Assembly (NCBI RefSeq): GCF_040712315.1
Contig: NC_134013.1
Location: forward strand, 64,945,501 to 65,009,500
Source: Castanea sativa
Taxonomy: Eukaryota > Streptophyta > Magnoliopsida > Fagales > Fagaceae
Direction of reading: 5' to 3'
DNA length: 64,000 bases
Shown here piece by piece: positions 46,854-58,500 of this stretch (positions are counted from its first letter, which is position 1; each line of letters starts with the position of its first letter). The notes beneath the pieces were generated by a model. The model saw only the letters and a program-made list of their open reading frames with translations, was not told the origin of the DNA and ran no database searches. A program made the translations under genes and the position numbers.

Positions 46854-49733
46854 GTCATGCCCTTCTGTCTTTCTCTGCTGAGCGTTCTGTTATTCCTTGT
46901 AGTGAGTCACTTGGCTTTTGGTGTTGTTGATCTTTTATTACTGGCTTGAGGGTTGGTTTGACATGGATAACTCTAGCTACATTAGCATTTAGCACAACCA
47001 TGAGTAAAGTAATGCATAAATATTCCCTGTTTTCGCAGTTTCAGTTAGTTTTCATTCTAGTTTTCAATATGATGGAACTTGTACATGAAATCCTTGGTTT
47101 GTGAAACCTGAGGTGCAGTGTTGAATATAGCAATGGATCCTGCTTGTTTCCCTATGGACTTAGGTTCATGGTGTCCTGTTTTACAACACGTGTCCGCATC
47201 TAACTGTGCCCAAGTTTTTTTAATATTTCACTTTCTGGATAACAAATTCAGGTGGCAAGTTCAGCAGAAGGACGGATTGTTAGAGAAAATGTTGGATTTT
47301 TGGATACTGAGCTAGTTAGAGTATAGGTTTTCATCTTTTGTAATGCAAAAGCAAATTGCTGCAGCCTAAGATGAAATGGATGCTAAGGATCCATTTTCAA
47401 TTTGCCTGTTGATTTTCATGACATAAACTAATATCTTCATCTCATTATTCAAATTTTGCATCATTCAAAATTGACCAAACTAGAGCCTTAGAAGGTCACC
47501 AGCCTCTAACTAAAATAGTTTAGTATTATTCAGGCTTTACTAATTTGACCGACAAGTGCCGAAAGAGGAAAAAATGGTGTACTTTTTATACTTATTTAGG
47601 GGATCCATTATGGATTTTGGTTGAGAAATAAAGCAGCAGGAATGAAATTGATCTATTGTCCTACTCTTTCTTGGTCACAATAGTTGGCCGCGCATGCATA
47701 AACATCTCTATTTGCCCATGTTCCAAAAGTCACACAGCAGATTCGGGTTTGCATTACTTTTGCATTATCATATGGTTTTTAATTATCATAAACATCTACT
47801 TTGGACCATCTTTGATCATTTTTAATACCCTATTATCTATGTTGTCGCTAAATATGATGAAATGGGTCTTCCACGTTTTAGTTTGCTTTACATTTGCCTA
47901 GTGTGAAAAGATGCCACGTTTAGAAGAAAAAACACATCCTTTCATGGATCTAAGTAAAAAACACATCCTTTCATGGATCTAAGTCATGTGCAATTGTGCC
48001 CAAGTGTACCTTAAAATATGTCTTTTGGGCTAAATTACAAATAGATTGAGAGACCTAATGTGATTTTCGAAAAAAGAAATGCTGATCCCCAGGCCCTTTA
48101 TAAGCGAGTCATGGCCTTTTCTCCAACCCACCTGATCTGGTGATTGGTGGCATAGATCAAATTCATTTGTTCTTGGGTTTGTTTTAGTGTACCAAAATTT
48201 GAATCCACAATGTGGGTTTGCTTTCTTTTAGGCTTGGTCTATTACGAGTATATAGACAATTATTTTCATATAGATTTTTTTTTCTTTCCATTCGAGGTTT
48301 AATATACATGAGACAGTACCTGTGTAGTCCTCAAATCTAATAGGCTCGAGATGAAAAAACAAAAAGAAGAAGGAACTTGTGAGCTCTTCTATTATTCTAA
48401 ATATTCTCTCCTTTTTACCCCCAATAAAATAATAATGATATATTACTAAATGGAAGTAATTTTAACACTAAAATAAATCTTCTCTTCTCTCTTAATTTTT
48501 GAAACACAAAGCTCAATTTTTAAGATTGATGAAAAATAGCATGAAAAACAAGTTTTGATTAAACAATATAAACCCTAGAAAATTAGCAACATAAATTAAA
48601 AGAGAGAGTTAAAAAAAAAAAAAAAATTCTGAAGAAGCTATAGAATCACGCAAAGTGTTGTCCTTAAAAGTTGATTCGTGCCACTAGAGTAGTATCTGGT
48701 GCAAATGACTCTCTTGATCGAACAACCCCCAAGATTAGACTATAGCAATGATTTTTGAGATGAACACACTTCCAATTATGAAGAGTCAATAACAACCATA
48801 TATTGACTTTCCTTAAACCTAAAAGCAAGAGCTGAAAATTATGTGAGAGAAGAAGAAAAAGAGTAAAGAAGGAGAGAGTAGACCAAAAAACTCAAGAAAA
48901 ATAAGAGGTTTGTTATGGTTAAAAATAAGCCAAAGAAAAATAGACTAGTGGATCTCCAACAGGCCAAAATGCCAATAGTTATTATGTTCTTCTCTTTTCG
49001 GTTGAACATATTCAGATTGAAAGATTAGTGGTTTAATGAACTCATCTTGTGGAATAATTGTGTAATGCTTAGTCACAGAGTTTATGTTTTCTTAAATAAA
49101 TAAATAACTATATTCTTGGTTTACAATTTAGTCGAGTTCAATATTTGTTATGTAATCGTCATCCAGACTAAGTGTCATATAATTAGTTTGGATAATTGTC
49201 AATGATAGTGGATTAGCCAGAACGTGAATTGCAATTTCAAACCCCCTAATTAGAGTTTGGTTGAAACTTGAGAGGATTTTCCCAAAATTAAGTGTGCTGC
49301 TGAGCATGGAGAACTCTAGCTCTAGGAGACTAGGACCACTAGCAAGGTTGGCAATTTTTAGAGGTTTCACGTTTCTCACTTTCCCCCTTTAGTTTGGATT
49401 TTTTGTAGTTCAAGAAAAATGGCAGCAGCACCAAACCGCCCTCAGTACCAAACCCCCCTCTAAATTTGGTTTAAGCTTAAATTTCTCTCCTAAATTTTTA
49501 AAAGTCTAACTTGGTCCCGAAATTTTTTAAGCCTATGAATTTATTCCCTTTGACTATTTATCATTGAATTTAGACTAGGTTACCTTAGATTTTTAATGTT
49601 TTGCGGTAGTATTCTATCCACAATGGAGTAACAGATGTGGATTTCAGTTTACTTAATTTGTAAAGTCTCTTATTATTGAATAAGAAATTTGTAGTTCGAA
49701 CCTGTCTACGCTAAAAAACAATTGATATATTTG
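46854..49733. other. Intergenic stretch
   Basis: Moderately AT-rich, with no convincing exon on either strand. A short perfect duplication (AAAAACACATCCTTTCATGG) sits near 47928-47982. Confidence 0.45.
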
Positions 49734-50310
49734 CTTGATGATAAGAACAATTATTATAGAGTGAAATCGTGGAAGTCATAGATTGAAATCCTATTAAATT
49801 TATAAAATTTAAATAAAAAAGTTGGACCAACCGATGATTTTTTTTTTAGAGATGAAAAGTAAATTTTAACCGTAATTTTTATTTAGCCAGTTATATCAAA
49901 AATAAATATGTTAAACGTATATAATTTTGATATCAAGTGTGACAAGAACTAAATAGAAACTATTTGAAGTTTTATTTAGTTCTTGAATTTTAAAAATACG
50001 CAAGAATACGTTTTCGGAACACACTTGATGATAAGAACAATTATTATAGAGTGGAATCATGGAAGTCTTAGATTGAAATTCTATTAAATCTATAAAATTT
50101 AAATAAAAAAGTTGGACCAACCGATGATTTTTTTTAGAGATGAAAAGTAAATTTTAACTGTAATTTTTATTTAGCCAATTATATCAAACATAAATATGTT
50201 AAACGTATATAATTTTGATATCTGGTGTGACAAGAACTAAATAGAAACTATTTGAAGTTTTATTTAGTTCTTGAAATTTAAAAATACGTAAGAACACGTT
50301 TTTGGAACAC
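49734..50310. repeat. Tandem duplication, ~290-bp period
   Basis: Two copies beginning CTTGATGATAAGAACAATTA at 49734 and 50024, with few differences over nearly the whole unit. No coding content and no obvious transposon termini at the junction. Confidence 0.92.
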
Positions 50311-50453
50311 GTACACTTACATGATACGCCACTTTAAACACTTGTTTGATTGTTTCATAAAATTAGGATTTGTTGAGATACATTGATTTATTAAAAAATA
50401 GAACACATTCATGGTCTCTAAATCCTAATTTTGGGAGACCAACGGGTGTCTTA

Positions 50454-50644
50454 GGGGCATTTGGTTCGCTTGTTGTTACATTACACCCCGTAATGTTATA
50501 TTATTGTAATGTTACATTAATATAATCTCAATATAAAAATATAACATTACAATGTTTAAGAAGATGATAAGATTAAGCTAATGTGATATAGTTTATAATC
50601 TTAGATTATAATAATGTTAGAAAAAATAAAATGAACCAAATACC
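50454..50644. mobile_element. Tourist-like MITE (first of a cluster)
   Basis: The left end GGGGCATTTGGTTCG pairs with the right end GAACCAAATACC. TTA flanks both sides (50451-50453 and 50645-50647). About 190 bp, non-coding, rich in ATTACA/TGTAAT palindromes. Confidence 0.65.
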
Positions 50645-50678
50645 TTAATGTCACATTACCGCAATGTGCATCACATTA

Positions 50679-50950
50679 GGGGCGTTTGATTCGCTGTGAT
50701 GTGCCATTAATATGATGCACATTACGAAGATGTGATATCAAGATTTTTGGTTTATTTTATTTTTTCTAACATGACCATAATCTAAAATTACAAAAAATAT
50801 CACATCAACTTTCTAAACAATGTAATAATGTATTATTGTATTGAGATTACATTAATGTAAGATTACAATAATGTAGTATTACAGTGTAACGTAACATCAC
50901 GGTGAACCAAACGCCCCCTAAGGACACATCACAGCGAACCAAACACACCC
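50679..50950. mobile_element. Tourist-like MITE (second of a cluster), with an extra terminus
   Basis: The left end GGGGCGTTTGATTCGCTGTG pairs with the right end CACAGCGAACCAAACACACC. A third right-type end, GTGAACCAAACGCCCCC, lies inside at 50902-50917 followed by TAA. Flanks are TTA on the left and TAA on the right, so the duplication is not exact. Looks like a nested or rearranged pair. Confidence 0.55.
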
Positions 50951-51048
50951 TAAATTAAATATATTGCCAACTTTATAATGACAATGTGCAAACAATGTCC
51001 AACGCATATGCAATTGTTGCAATTATACTAACGATTACAACAAATTAA

Positions 51049-51555
51049 GGGTATGTTTGGTAGATTGTAATATAATAGTTATTATTATAATTTAGCTATT
51101 CAGTAGTTTGGTTATATTTTTATTATAGGGAATAGTTATTTCTTATGAATATCTATTTTTTAAAATGAGGAATAACTATTAATCTCTAAAAGGGATGTAA
51201 TAGTTATTCCTTAATAAGTGTATTAATTTCTACAATTAATATATTTCTAAATAAATAAACTTTTCATATGCACTTAACAATCACAAAAATAAAAAATCAT
51301 AAAAAATAACTAATCTTATCTTCAAACTTGAAAAATATTATTTTTTAAGAATATAATCATATGAATAAAATATTTTCTAAAATATATCTTAAGTTTGATT
51401 TAAAATGCTTTCATTCTATTATTTTTAGGATTTTATTATTGGGTTGTCATCAAATAGATGAAGAGTTATAAGTATTATATTACAATATTTTGTATTCCTT
51501 GTAATATATATTCCTAATCCTATGTAAATACCGTTAAAATCTACTAAACGTGCCC
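51049..51555 (+). mobile_element. Tourist-like MITE, family shared with 27941
   Basis: 507 bp. GGGTATGTTTGGTAGATT on the left against reversed GGGCACGTTTAGTAGATT on the right. TAA lies on both sides (51046-51048 and 51556-51558). The interior matches 27941-28401 in inverse orientation. Non-coding. Confidence 0.8.
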
Positions 51556-51778
51556 TAAGGATAACATTGACTCGGTTTATTTTATTTTATTTTTTAACTA
51601 AATAAAAATAATTATCCATTTGAAATAATTGATAGTTCATGGGTGATATTGAAACAAAATTGTATCTTGCAATTTTGTTTCTTTAAAAAATAGTCAATAA
51701 GTTACTAGATGCTTCTTTGTGGCTAAGAAGTATTTAATGTTTTATAAGATGCAAGCAATATTACACTCACACAAGGTG

Positions 51779-54190
51779 TGTGTGGGCCTTTTCTGCAAGT
51801 GTCGGGCTGGGCCACCTGCTGCAACACTAGGCCCAAAGTTTTCTGGATCAGGGAGTCGGGACCGGTCCAATAACAACCCTCCTTGGTCCGGCTTATGCAC
51901 AAACGATGAGTCCAAGCCCAAGGGAAGACACTGCAAAGTGGAATTATTCCTTGTTTCTGCCGCAGAAGGAACTTTTGTCCAGCTTCTGCCGCAGGTCTAA
52001 CTTCTTTGCTATGCAGTAAAATTGTTTGCCTTGTAGTAAAACTGTTTGTTGCAGAAGCCGTCTGCTGTGCATTAAAGCTGCCTGCTGTAAGGCCTTCTGC
52101 TATGCAACAAAGCTGTTTGCTGTGAAATTAAGCTTTCTGCCGTGCTAATAAAGCTGTTTGCCGTGCAGTTAAGCTTTCTTCTGTGTTAATAAAGCTTTCT
52201 ATTGTAAAGCCTCCTTCTGTGTAGTAAAGATATCTGCTGTGTAGTTAAGCTATCTGTCGTGCAATTTAGCCTTCTGTAATGTGAACAACTCTTCATTTTT
52301 TACTGCGAAAATACGTTTCTACTTCCTGTACATAAACAAATCTAAAACACAAAAAAAATACCAATCAAGCAAATGTTAGCTTACATGGGTTAGTATATTC
52401 TCAAATATATACATACATATATTCATAAATATTCTTATACATATGCACAGAACGTGAGAAACAAAATACATGTATATATGTATGCACAGAACGTGAGAAA
52501 CAAAATACATGTATATATGTACTTATGGCAGGATAATGGGTCCAAAGTAAAACACTTAACAACAAATATAGAAGAAAGCTTCGGCTGGAAAGGTTAAGAT
52601 AACACAGTAAATACAATACAAAGGTGGTACAGCAGAACGACTAGTACAGCAAGTAAAAATACCACAGCAGGACAACTGATGCCGCAAACATAATAAAAAC
52701 GTGCTACAGCAGGATGACTAAATACGGCAGATATAAGTTTTAATAAGTGAAATCAAATATATATGCAATTAGAATCAATCATTGGATCTTTCCATAGAAT
52801 AAGTAAACCAAGAAGGAACCCAAACCCCAAATTAAACAACTTTGTCATACGCTCCTGCCATAAGCTTTTGCCATCAAAGTTGTGCATTTTGGAGAATAGG
52901 CCTAAATGGCTACTAGCTATTATTTTTTTGGAGACTTCAAAGAGTAGGTTTGCTTAGAGGGAGGGAAAAGATGGTCTATTGATGCATGCCCCTATTCCTG
53001 CCATGTTTTCTCTCTTCTTTTTACCACTTTCTTTCTTTCTCTCCGTTTTTTTTTTTTTTTTTGCTCCTCATTTTCTTACTACTCTCTTGCCGTGTGTTAT
53101 TTTTCTCACTTGGGTCTTTTCCCTTAGGTGCTTCCTCTACTAGGTCTCCCCCTATTCCGGTCTCCTCCCCCCTCTCTCTCTCTCCGGGCCCCCTATGCTT
53201 ACTGCCTCCTTCTCATTTTATAGTTATCAAATTCAATGGGATTTCTCCCTTTTACCCCTAGGGCTTCACCAATTTTTTTTGGTTCCTTGTGGGCATCTAT
53301 CCAAGACTACCCACTAACCCATTGGTTGCCCAGACTACTGTGTTTGCTGCACCCTTACTCATTTCACGACAAAATTCATTTTTCTTTGTTCTTGCTATAT
53401 ACTTCTACTTTAGGGTCAAACGGATAGGGATTGGGCTGCCTCACTACCTAGCTTTATGGCATGCATCAGATGGTCCCAACCATCCGCTACTTCTTTTGGG
53501 TAAGATACTATCCTAACAAGGCATTTTTCCAAAAGAAGTTATGGCAGGAAACCAAATATAGACCCCATTTTTCCCCCACCACCAAACCACGCCCGGTGAA
53601 TCTCCTTGACCGTGGGCCCACCTCCCTTGTATTGGCTGGGTATAGGTTGGTGGTGCCCCGACCTTTCTGTGCTTGCTCCTTTGTCTTCTTTCGTTCCCAC
53701 GTCATTCCTACCGTAGCAGATTAATTCTGTTTCGTCCTGCTGCGTGTTTTTTGTTTTATTTCTTCATGTGTTCCTGCTGCATTTTTCATTTTCTTTGGTT
53801 TGACTTTTCTTTCCTTCACGTGATTCCTGCTGCTGACACTTCCTGTCGTTCCTTGTTTCTTTTCACTGTGCTTCTCTATATTAGCTTTCATGCCTATCTT
53901 TTTCATCCAAAAGTATTTGGGCCTTTTGTGGGCCCAAATAATATTGACTGGATCAAAAGGGTCTTGGGCCCAATTTATCTTCATCTGCCGAAGCCATTCT
54001 GCTAAAGATCTGTATCCTGCGGCAGATTTATATCCTGCGGCAGATTTGTATTCCTACAAATCACTTTCCATTGCATTTCTTTCTTTGGACCTCTTTTGCT
54101 CTTTGATCTTCTTGGTGTGCCTTTGGGCCTTGATTAGGCTTTCTTCCTCATAGGCTTTTGGGTATGGATTTTCAAAAATGGGCATTAACA
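51779..54190 (-). repeat. 3' LTR of large Tat-type element
   Basis: 2,412 bp, closely matching 60929-63346. It contains the CTGCYGTGCA/TAAAGC short-repeat block (51990-52290), an extra 39-base tandem copy near 52442-52520 that the other LTR lacks, and a poly-T. Frames seen in the right half are matched in both LTRs but have no known protein. Confidence 0.93.
51990..52290. repeat. Degenerate ~20-24-base repeats in LTR
   Basis: Variants of CTGCTGTGCAGTTAAGCTTT and CTGTGTTAATAAAGCTTT run head to tail for about 300 bases. The same block in the other LTR (61170-61460) differs in copy number. Confidence 0.85.
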
Positions 54191-54201
54191 TTTTGCCCCC
54201 T
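54191..54201 (-). other. Polypurine tract of large Tat-type element
   Basis: The minus strand reads AGGGGGCAAAA directly before the 3' LTR. Confidence 0.8.
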
Positions 54202-54369
54202 GAGCATACGGATTGCACCTGTAATTCGTATGCGAAAACTCCTGCTTTTTAGCTCAATTGTTTCTGCTGATTGCCTGCATGTTATTATTTGACTTGTGCC
54301 TACTGGGCCTCTTTTGGGCCTGCTGCATGCTTTCCTTTTGCTACACTCCTGTAGCCCAGTGCTTGCACT

Positions 54370-54800
54370 CATGCTGTTTTGGGCTTCCCTGACCCTTTTC
54401 ACCACTTTCGGGCTCTTTTGGCCCATTTTATTCTTTTAGGCATCCTCGGCCCGTTTCATCGCTTTCGGGCTCCTTTGTCCCATTCGGGCTTCTTCGTCCC
54501 ATTTTATTCTTTTGGGCATCCTCGACCCGTTTCATTGCTTTTGGGCTCCTTTGTCCCATTTACTTCTTTTGGGCATCCTCGGCCCGTTTCATCGCTTTTG
54601 GGCTCCTTTGTCCCATTCGGGCTCCTTTGGGCATCCTTGGCCCATTTCATTGCTTTTGGGCTCCTTCGTCCCATTTGGGCTCGTTTGTCCCATTTTATTC
54701 TTTTAGGCATCCTTGGCCCGTTTCATTGCTTTTGGGCTCCTTCGTCCCATTCGGGCTCCTTTGCCCCATTCTATTCTTTTGGGCATCCTTGGCCCATTCC
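54370..54800. repeat. 19-base based higher-order tandem array
   Basis: Anchors (G/A)GGCATCC at 54438, 54514, 54571, 54629, 54705 and 54781 give spacings of 76, 57, 58, 76 and 76 bases, that is four or three units of about 19 bases. The element CGGGCTCCTTTGTCCCATT is present once or twice per unit. It is non-coding; the 275-codon frame over it is a by-product. Confidence 0.9.
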
Positions 54801-56196
54801 AATTCTATGCTTCCCATGGACTTTTATTAACTCCTTGGGCTTCCCCGACCCAAGTGTTTCTTACTTCATCCTTGCGGCTCATGGATTTTCCATTGCCCCT
54901 TACTTTCTTTACTTATATTACTTTGAGCCTGCTGTGGTAGCTATGGCACATTCTCACTTTTCTACATTCATACTGCCCATGGGTTTGCTAATTCTCTCTT
55001 TCCGGGCCTTTTTAGGCCCATTTGCTTCCTCAAGATCTATTTGTTTGCTTTATGGACCTATGATCCATTATTCTTGCCGCTTGGGCTTAATGGCTTTTCT
55101 ATCCAATTCTCTTCTGCCAACATTGTTGGGCTTCTTCTTCCTGCTATTGGGCCTCCTTGCCAGAGTGGGCATCAATGCTACCCTCATTTTAAGGGATTGT
55201 CGATGATGATGATGATGTGTGCACCCTTCTCTTCTTCATCATTCCTTTGCTTGTTTCTCTTCTTGGAAATTCCTTGTGATCTTGGACTTCTACAATGGTA
55301 CTCATTTCTTTGCTTTGGTAGGGGTAAATTCTCATTTTTCTTCTTCCGCAGAATATGTAGACACTTTCTGCCGCAATACACACACTTATACACACTTATT
55401 TCTCTGCGTTAATGCACCTCTTCTTCTGCTAGAGCAACATCTATACGGTAGGAAGTGAAGGTTGTAGCAGATTTTGCGGCAAAAGAATTAGGCTTGATTG
55501 CTTTAGTAACTTACTTTCCCCACGTATTCCTTAGTATCATCACTTCATTCTTCCATAAGTGTAGTTGCTCTCTAAGAATGGTCAGAAGACATAGATGTCG
55601 TGAAATCCTTCCTTGTTGGGTTCTCCTTCATTATGATGTTCTACATCTCTATAGAATGCTCGAAATTGGCTCTTTGGATTCTTTGACTCTTCTTTTTTGC
55701 CGACTTCTCGAACAGCACTTTTGCAAAGCAAGGATCCTCCTTATGGTGTTCATTTTTTCTTTTCTTTTAGCCACCTAAGGTTGCTTCACTTTGGGCTTCA
55801 TTCATTCTCTAAAAATAGAGAAATTTTTATCTTCTACTACCTTCGCATCTAAGCCAACAACTCAAAAGAGTTTCATCAAAATAGCTCAGCCACTTCACTT
55901 TCTTCAAGTAGAGTTCTTTCACAAGAGGAAAGCTTCCTTTAAGTGTGTAGATCAAAGGGTGGCTTTGCTCCCTTTTCTTGTGCTTTCTTCTTCTCTTTGC
56001 ATTCACGTATCTTCATTTCTTTTGCTCAAAACAGAGCGTAGAGCTAACATTGCAAGCCCTCATCATAGTAGAGTACTCTTTCATTTACTGATAATGTATT
56101 CTTTGCTAGGATAAAGTTTCTGCAGAGAAGGATGTTGGGCCTTTGTTGTTTGCATTGAGGGCTGTTTTTTATTCTGCCATAAATTCTGATTCAGCT
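54801..56196. other. 3' internal region of large Tat-type element
   Basis: C/T-rich on plus, no recognised domain on either strand. TCTGCCGCA-type motifs recur at intervals. Confidence 0.5.
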
Positions 56197-56310
56197 GCAA
56201 AATTGATCTTTCCGCAGACGTGACTGAGTCTGCCGCAAAATTGATCTTTCCGCAGACGTGACTGAGTCTGCCGCAAAATTGATCTTTCCGCAGATGTGAC
56301 TGAGTCTGCC
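56197..56310. repeat. 38-bp repeat x3 with hairpin potential
   Basis: Three head-to-tail copies at 56197, 56235 and 56273. Each holds GCAGAC GTGACTGA GTCTGC, a 6-bp stem with an 8-base loop. The third copy has one change (ACGTG to ATGTG). Confidence 0.97.
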
Positions 56311-56967
56311 ACTCGTTTTAAGGCGCCTATAAGTGGTGCCACTACAGATATTTTTTCCAAGGGAAATGAGGATGCTATCATGAGAAATCTTCACCTTCTA
56401 AACATTTTCTTTGTCATTCTGCCACAACAACTATTGATTGCTTTGTGTTTGCTTTTTTCTTCTTTAACATATTCTTCTTGTCATTCTGCCACAGCTGTTG
56501 TTGGTGAAGATATCACTGCCTTTTTGATGAAAGGGCATAGATGTTGTTGTGAACCAAATCTTTTAACTTTGTTCTAGTCTTCCGCAAATCTTATTTCTCC
56601 CAATTCTTTTTTTTTTTTTGTTTTCATTCTTGTGGAAGGTGGTCTGTCGCTGAATGCGTTGCTAGAGAGATGCTTGGACTTCATCATTGATTTCTACCTT
56701 TTGTTCCTGCTATGAGTTCCTTTGTCTCTCAGTCTTTCCGTGGAGCACTCTTGAAGCCTTAAAGTCTCACGAAGAGCATTTATTTTCTACTATAGTGCTT
56801 GTTGGTTCACCTTTACATATGTTTCTGCCATAACTTCTCCCTCTGTCAAAGCTTCCTTTATAGGAATCCCTCAATCTTCTTCACATTGTTCCTCTTGGAA
56901 CCTTTCTTTCAACATCTCCACAATAGACTCCCTCCTCTTGCTGACTTTTATCTTGGTGCTATCTCCT

Positions 56968-57350
56968 TCAAAAATTATTTGTGATCCTAATGCGGCCAAT
57001 GCATTTGCGTACCAGTTCTTGTTCCTTGGGGCATGCTATCTCAAAAGTTGAGAACTTTTCCTCCATCTTCTGGGCCATTGTTTTGTACGGGGCTAAGCTG
57101 GGTTCCTTTAAGGAAAAGCTTCCCTTGGCTTGGCAGACTACCAGGTTCGAATCGCCCATTACTTTTAAATGCTTGATCCCCATTTCAAGGGTTGTGGCTA
57201 ACCCAGTTAGGTAGGCCTCTTATTCCGCCGTGTTGTTTGATCAAGGGAATTCTAATTTGAATGAAAATGCCACGACCTTGTCTTCTTCATGATGCAAAAC
57301 CACTCCTACTCCCCCTAATTGGGTGGTAGAAGACCAATCAAATTTTATTA
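56968..57350 (-). pseudogene. Second RNase H of large Tat-type element
   Basis: Reads IKFDWSSTTQLGGVGVVLHH, then SNNTAE, then (56968-57183) GIKHLKVMGDSNLVVCQAKG and TFEIACPKEQELVRKCIGRI. The acidic positions D, E and D are present. Stops separate the pieces. This domain places the element in the Tat lineage. Confidence 0.85.
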
Positions 57351-57519
57351 CCCACTATTCTCCGACTTCTTCTGCCACGGCTACTTCTCTTGGGACTTCA
57401 TCATCTAGCGAGAATTCTTCTTCTCTTGGGAATTACGCCAGCAAGTCTGCTATAGCTTTTCTCTTTTCTGCCTTGGGCGTTCTTGCTTTCAAGTCGTATT
57501 GTGTCAATTGTAACAGTCA

Positions 57520-57930
57520 CTAGGATATTTTGCCGGAAAGAATTGGTTGCTGCAACAAAACTTTGATTGCATAAGACTTAGTCATTAGCCACACTTCGTA
57601 GGCCAGGAAATAATGGCATGGTCTTTGTGAGGCATATACTATGGCCAGGCATGCCCTCTCTGCCTTTGGGTAACGAGTTTTTGTATCCTTTAAGGCACAA
57701 CTGACGTAGTAAACCGGCTGCTCTATGCCATCTTCATCTTCTCGGGCAATTGATGCACATATGGCATACGAGTTAGTGGCTAGGTAGAGTAACAATGGCT
57801 TTTTGCAGATTGGGGCTTGCACAATAGGAAGGTTCATCATGATTTGTTGCAGCCTTTTGAAGGCTGCCTGTTGTACTTCTTTCCACTCAAAGCTTTACCC
57901 CTTCTATCTCAGTGCGGAATACCCTGGCAG
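57520..57930 (-). pseudogene. RT-linked RNase H of large Tat-type element
   Basis: FEWKEVQQAAFKRLQQIMMN leads into PICKKPLLLYLATNSYAICA, EDGIEQPVYYVSCALKDTKT, RYPKAERACLAIVYASQRPC. A normal RT-RNase H connection, open from 57840 to 57520. Confidence 0.88.
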
Positions 57931-57939
57931 GCTAGGCCA

Positions 57940-58090
57940 CTGGCTTGGCCACGGATCCAATCTTGGCATTTCACTATAATCCCATGCAAAGACATCTTTG
58001 AAATCTTAGCAACATTATTAATTCTGATTTCTCATTTTCTGACAGTCTTGATCTAATTGAGATGGGTCTTGGTTCCTGTGGGTTCAACCC
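57940..58090 (-). pseudogene. RT leader fragment; RT core deleted
   Basis: Reads LGLNPQEPRPISIRSRLSEN then DVFAWDYSEMPRLDP, the segment that normally sits just before RT fingers in Tat elements. Within about 60 bases the sequence passes to the RNase H connection, so the palm with the DD box is absent. An internal deletion, not point decay. Confidence 0.75.
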
Positions 58091-58199
58091 CAGATTAATT
58101 TCCTCCAAAAAATTTTTTTTGCCACAACTTGTACATCCTTTTCTGCCACAACTTCTTTGTTTTTCACTTCATTACTCTCCTCTTTCTTAAACCACACAA

Positions 58200-58500
58200 C
58201 ACACCAAGCTTTTGATACTCTAAGCGCTTTGCAGAAGGCTTTTTGAATTTGCTGCAAAATGGGCCTTAGCCCTCCAAACAATTGGATGATTCTTTAGCCT
58301 TTTAAAGAAGGCTTTTCGTATTTTCTATGGAATGAGATAGACCTTGGTATGTGAGAATGAGTCCTTAGCTTTCTGTAGAGGGCTTCCCAAATTTTATTGT
58401 AGAATAAGGCAGCCCCCGGTATAGAAGAATAAGCCCTTAGCTTTCCGCAGGAGGCTTCCCATATTTGCTGCAGAATGAGCTTTAGCCCCCAACATGTGAG
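58200..58500. repeat. Degenerate ~70-80-base tandem repeats
   Basis: Blocks of the type CTTAGCTTTCCGCAGGAGGC, ATATTTGCTGCAGAATGAG and ATGTGAGA recur about four times. Minus-strand frames over it repeat LILQQIWEASCGKLR-like peptides. Confidence 0.75.

Noticed and set aside
53236..54153. Open frames shared by both LTRs of the large element (also near 62373-63354)
   Set aside because: They overlap in several frames and show no protein-like conservation or known domain. LTR sequence is non-coding in this group.
54379..55206. 275-codon open frame with repeated GPFHCFWAPLSH-like phrases
   Set aside because: It runs over the 19-base-based tandem array. Some units are 57 bases, so the frame stays open by arithmetic. 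There is no known domain, and the surrounding element codes on minus.
56197..56310. CRISPR-like array
   Set aside because: The 38-base units are directly adjacent with no spacers, and this is plant nuclear DNA.
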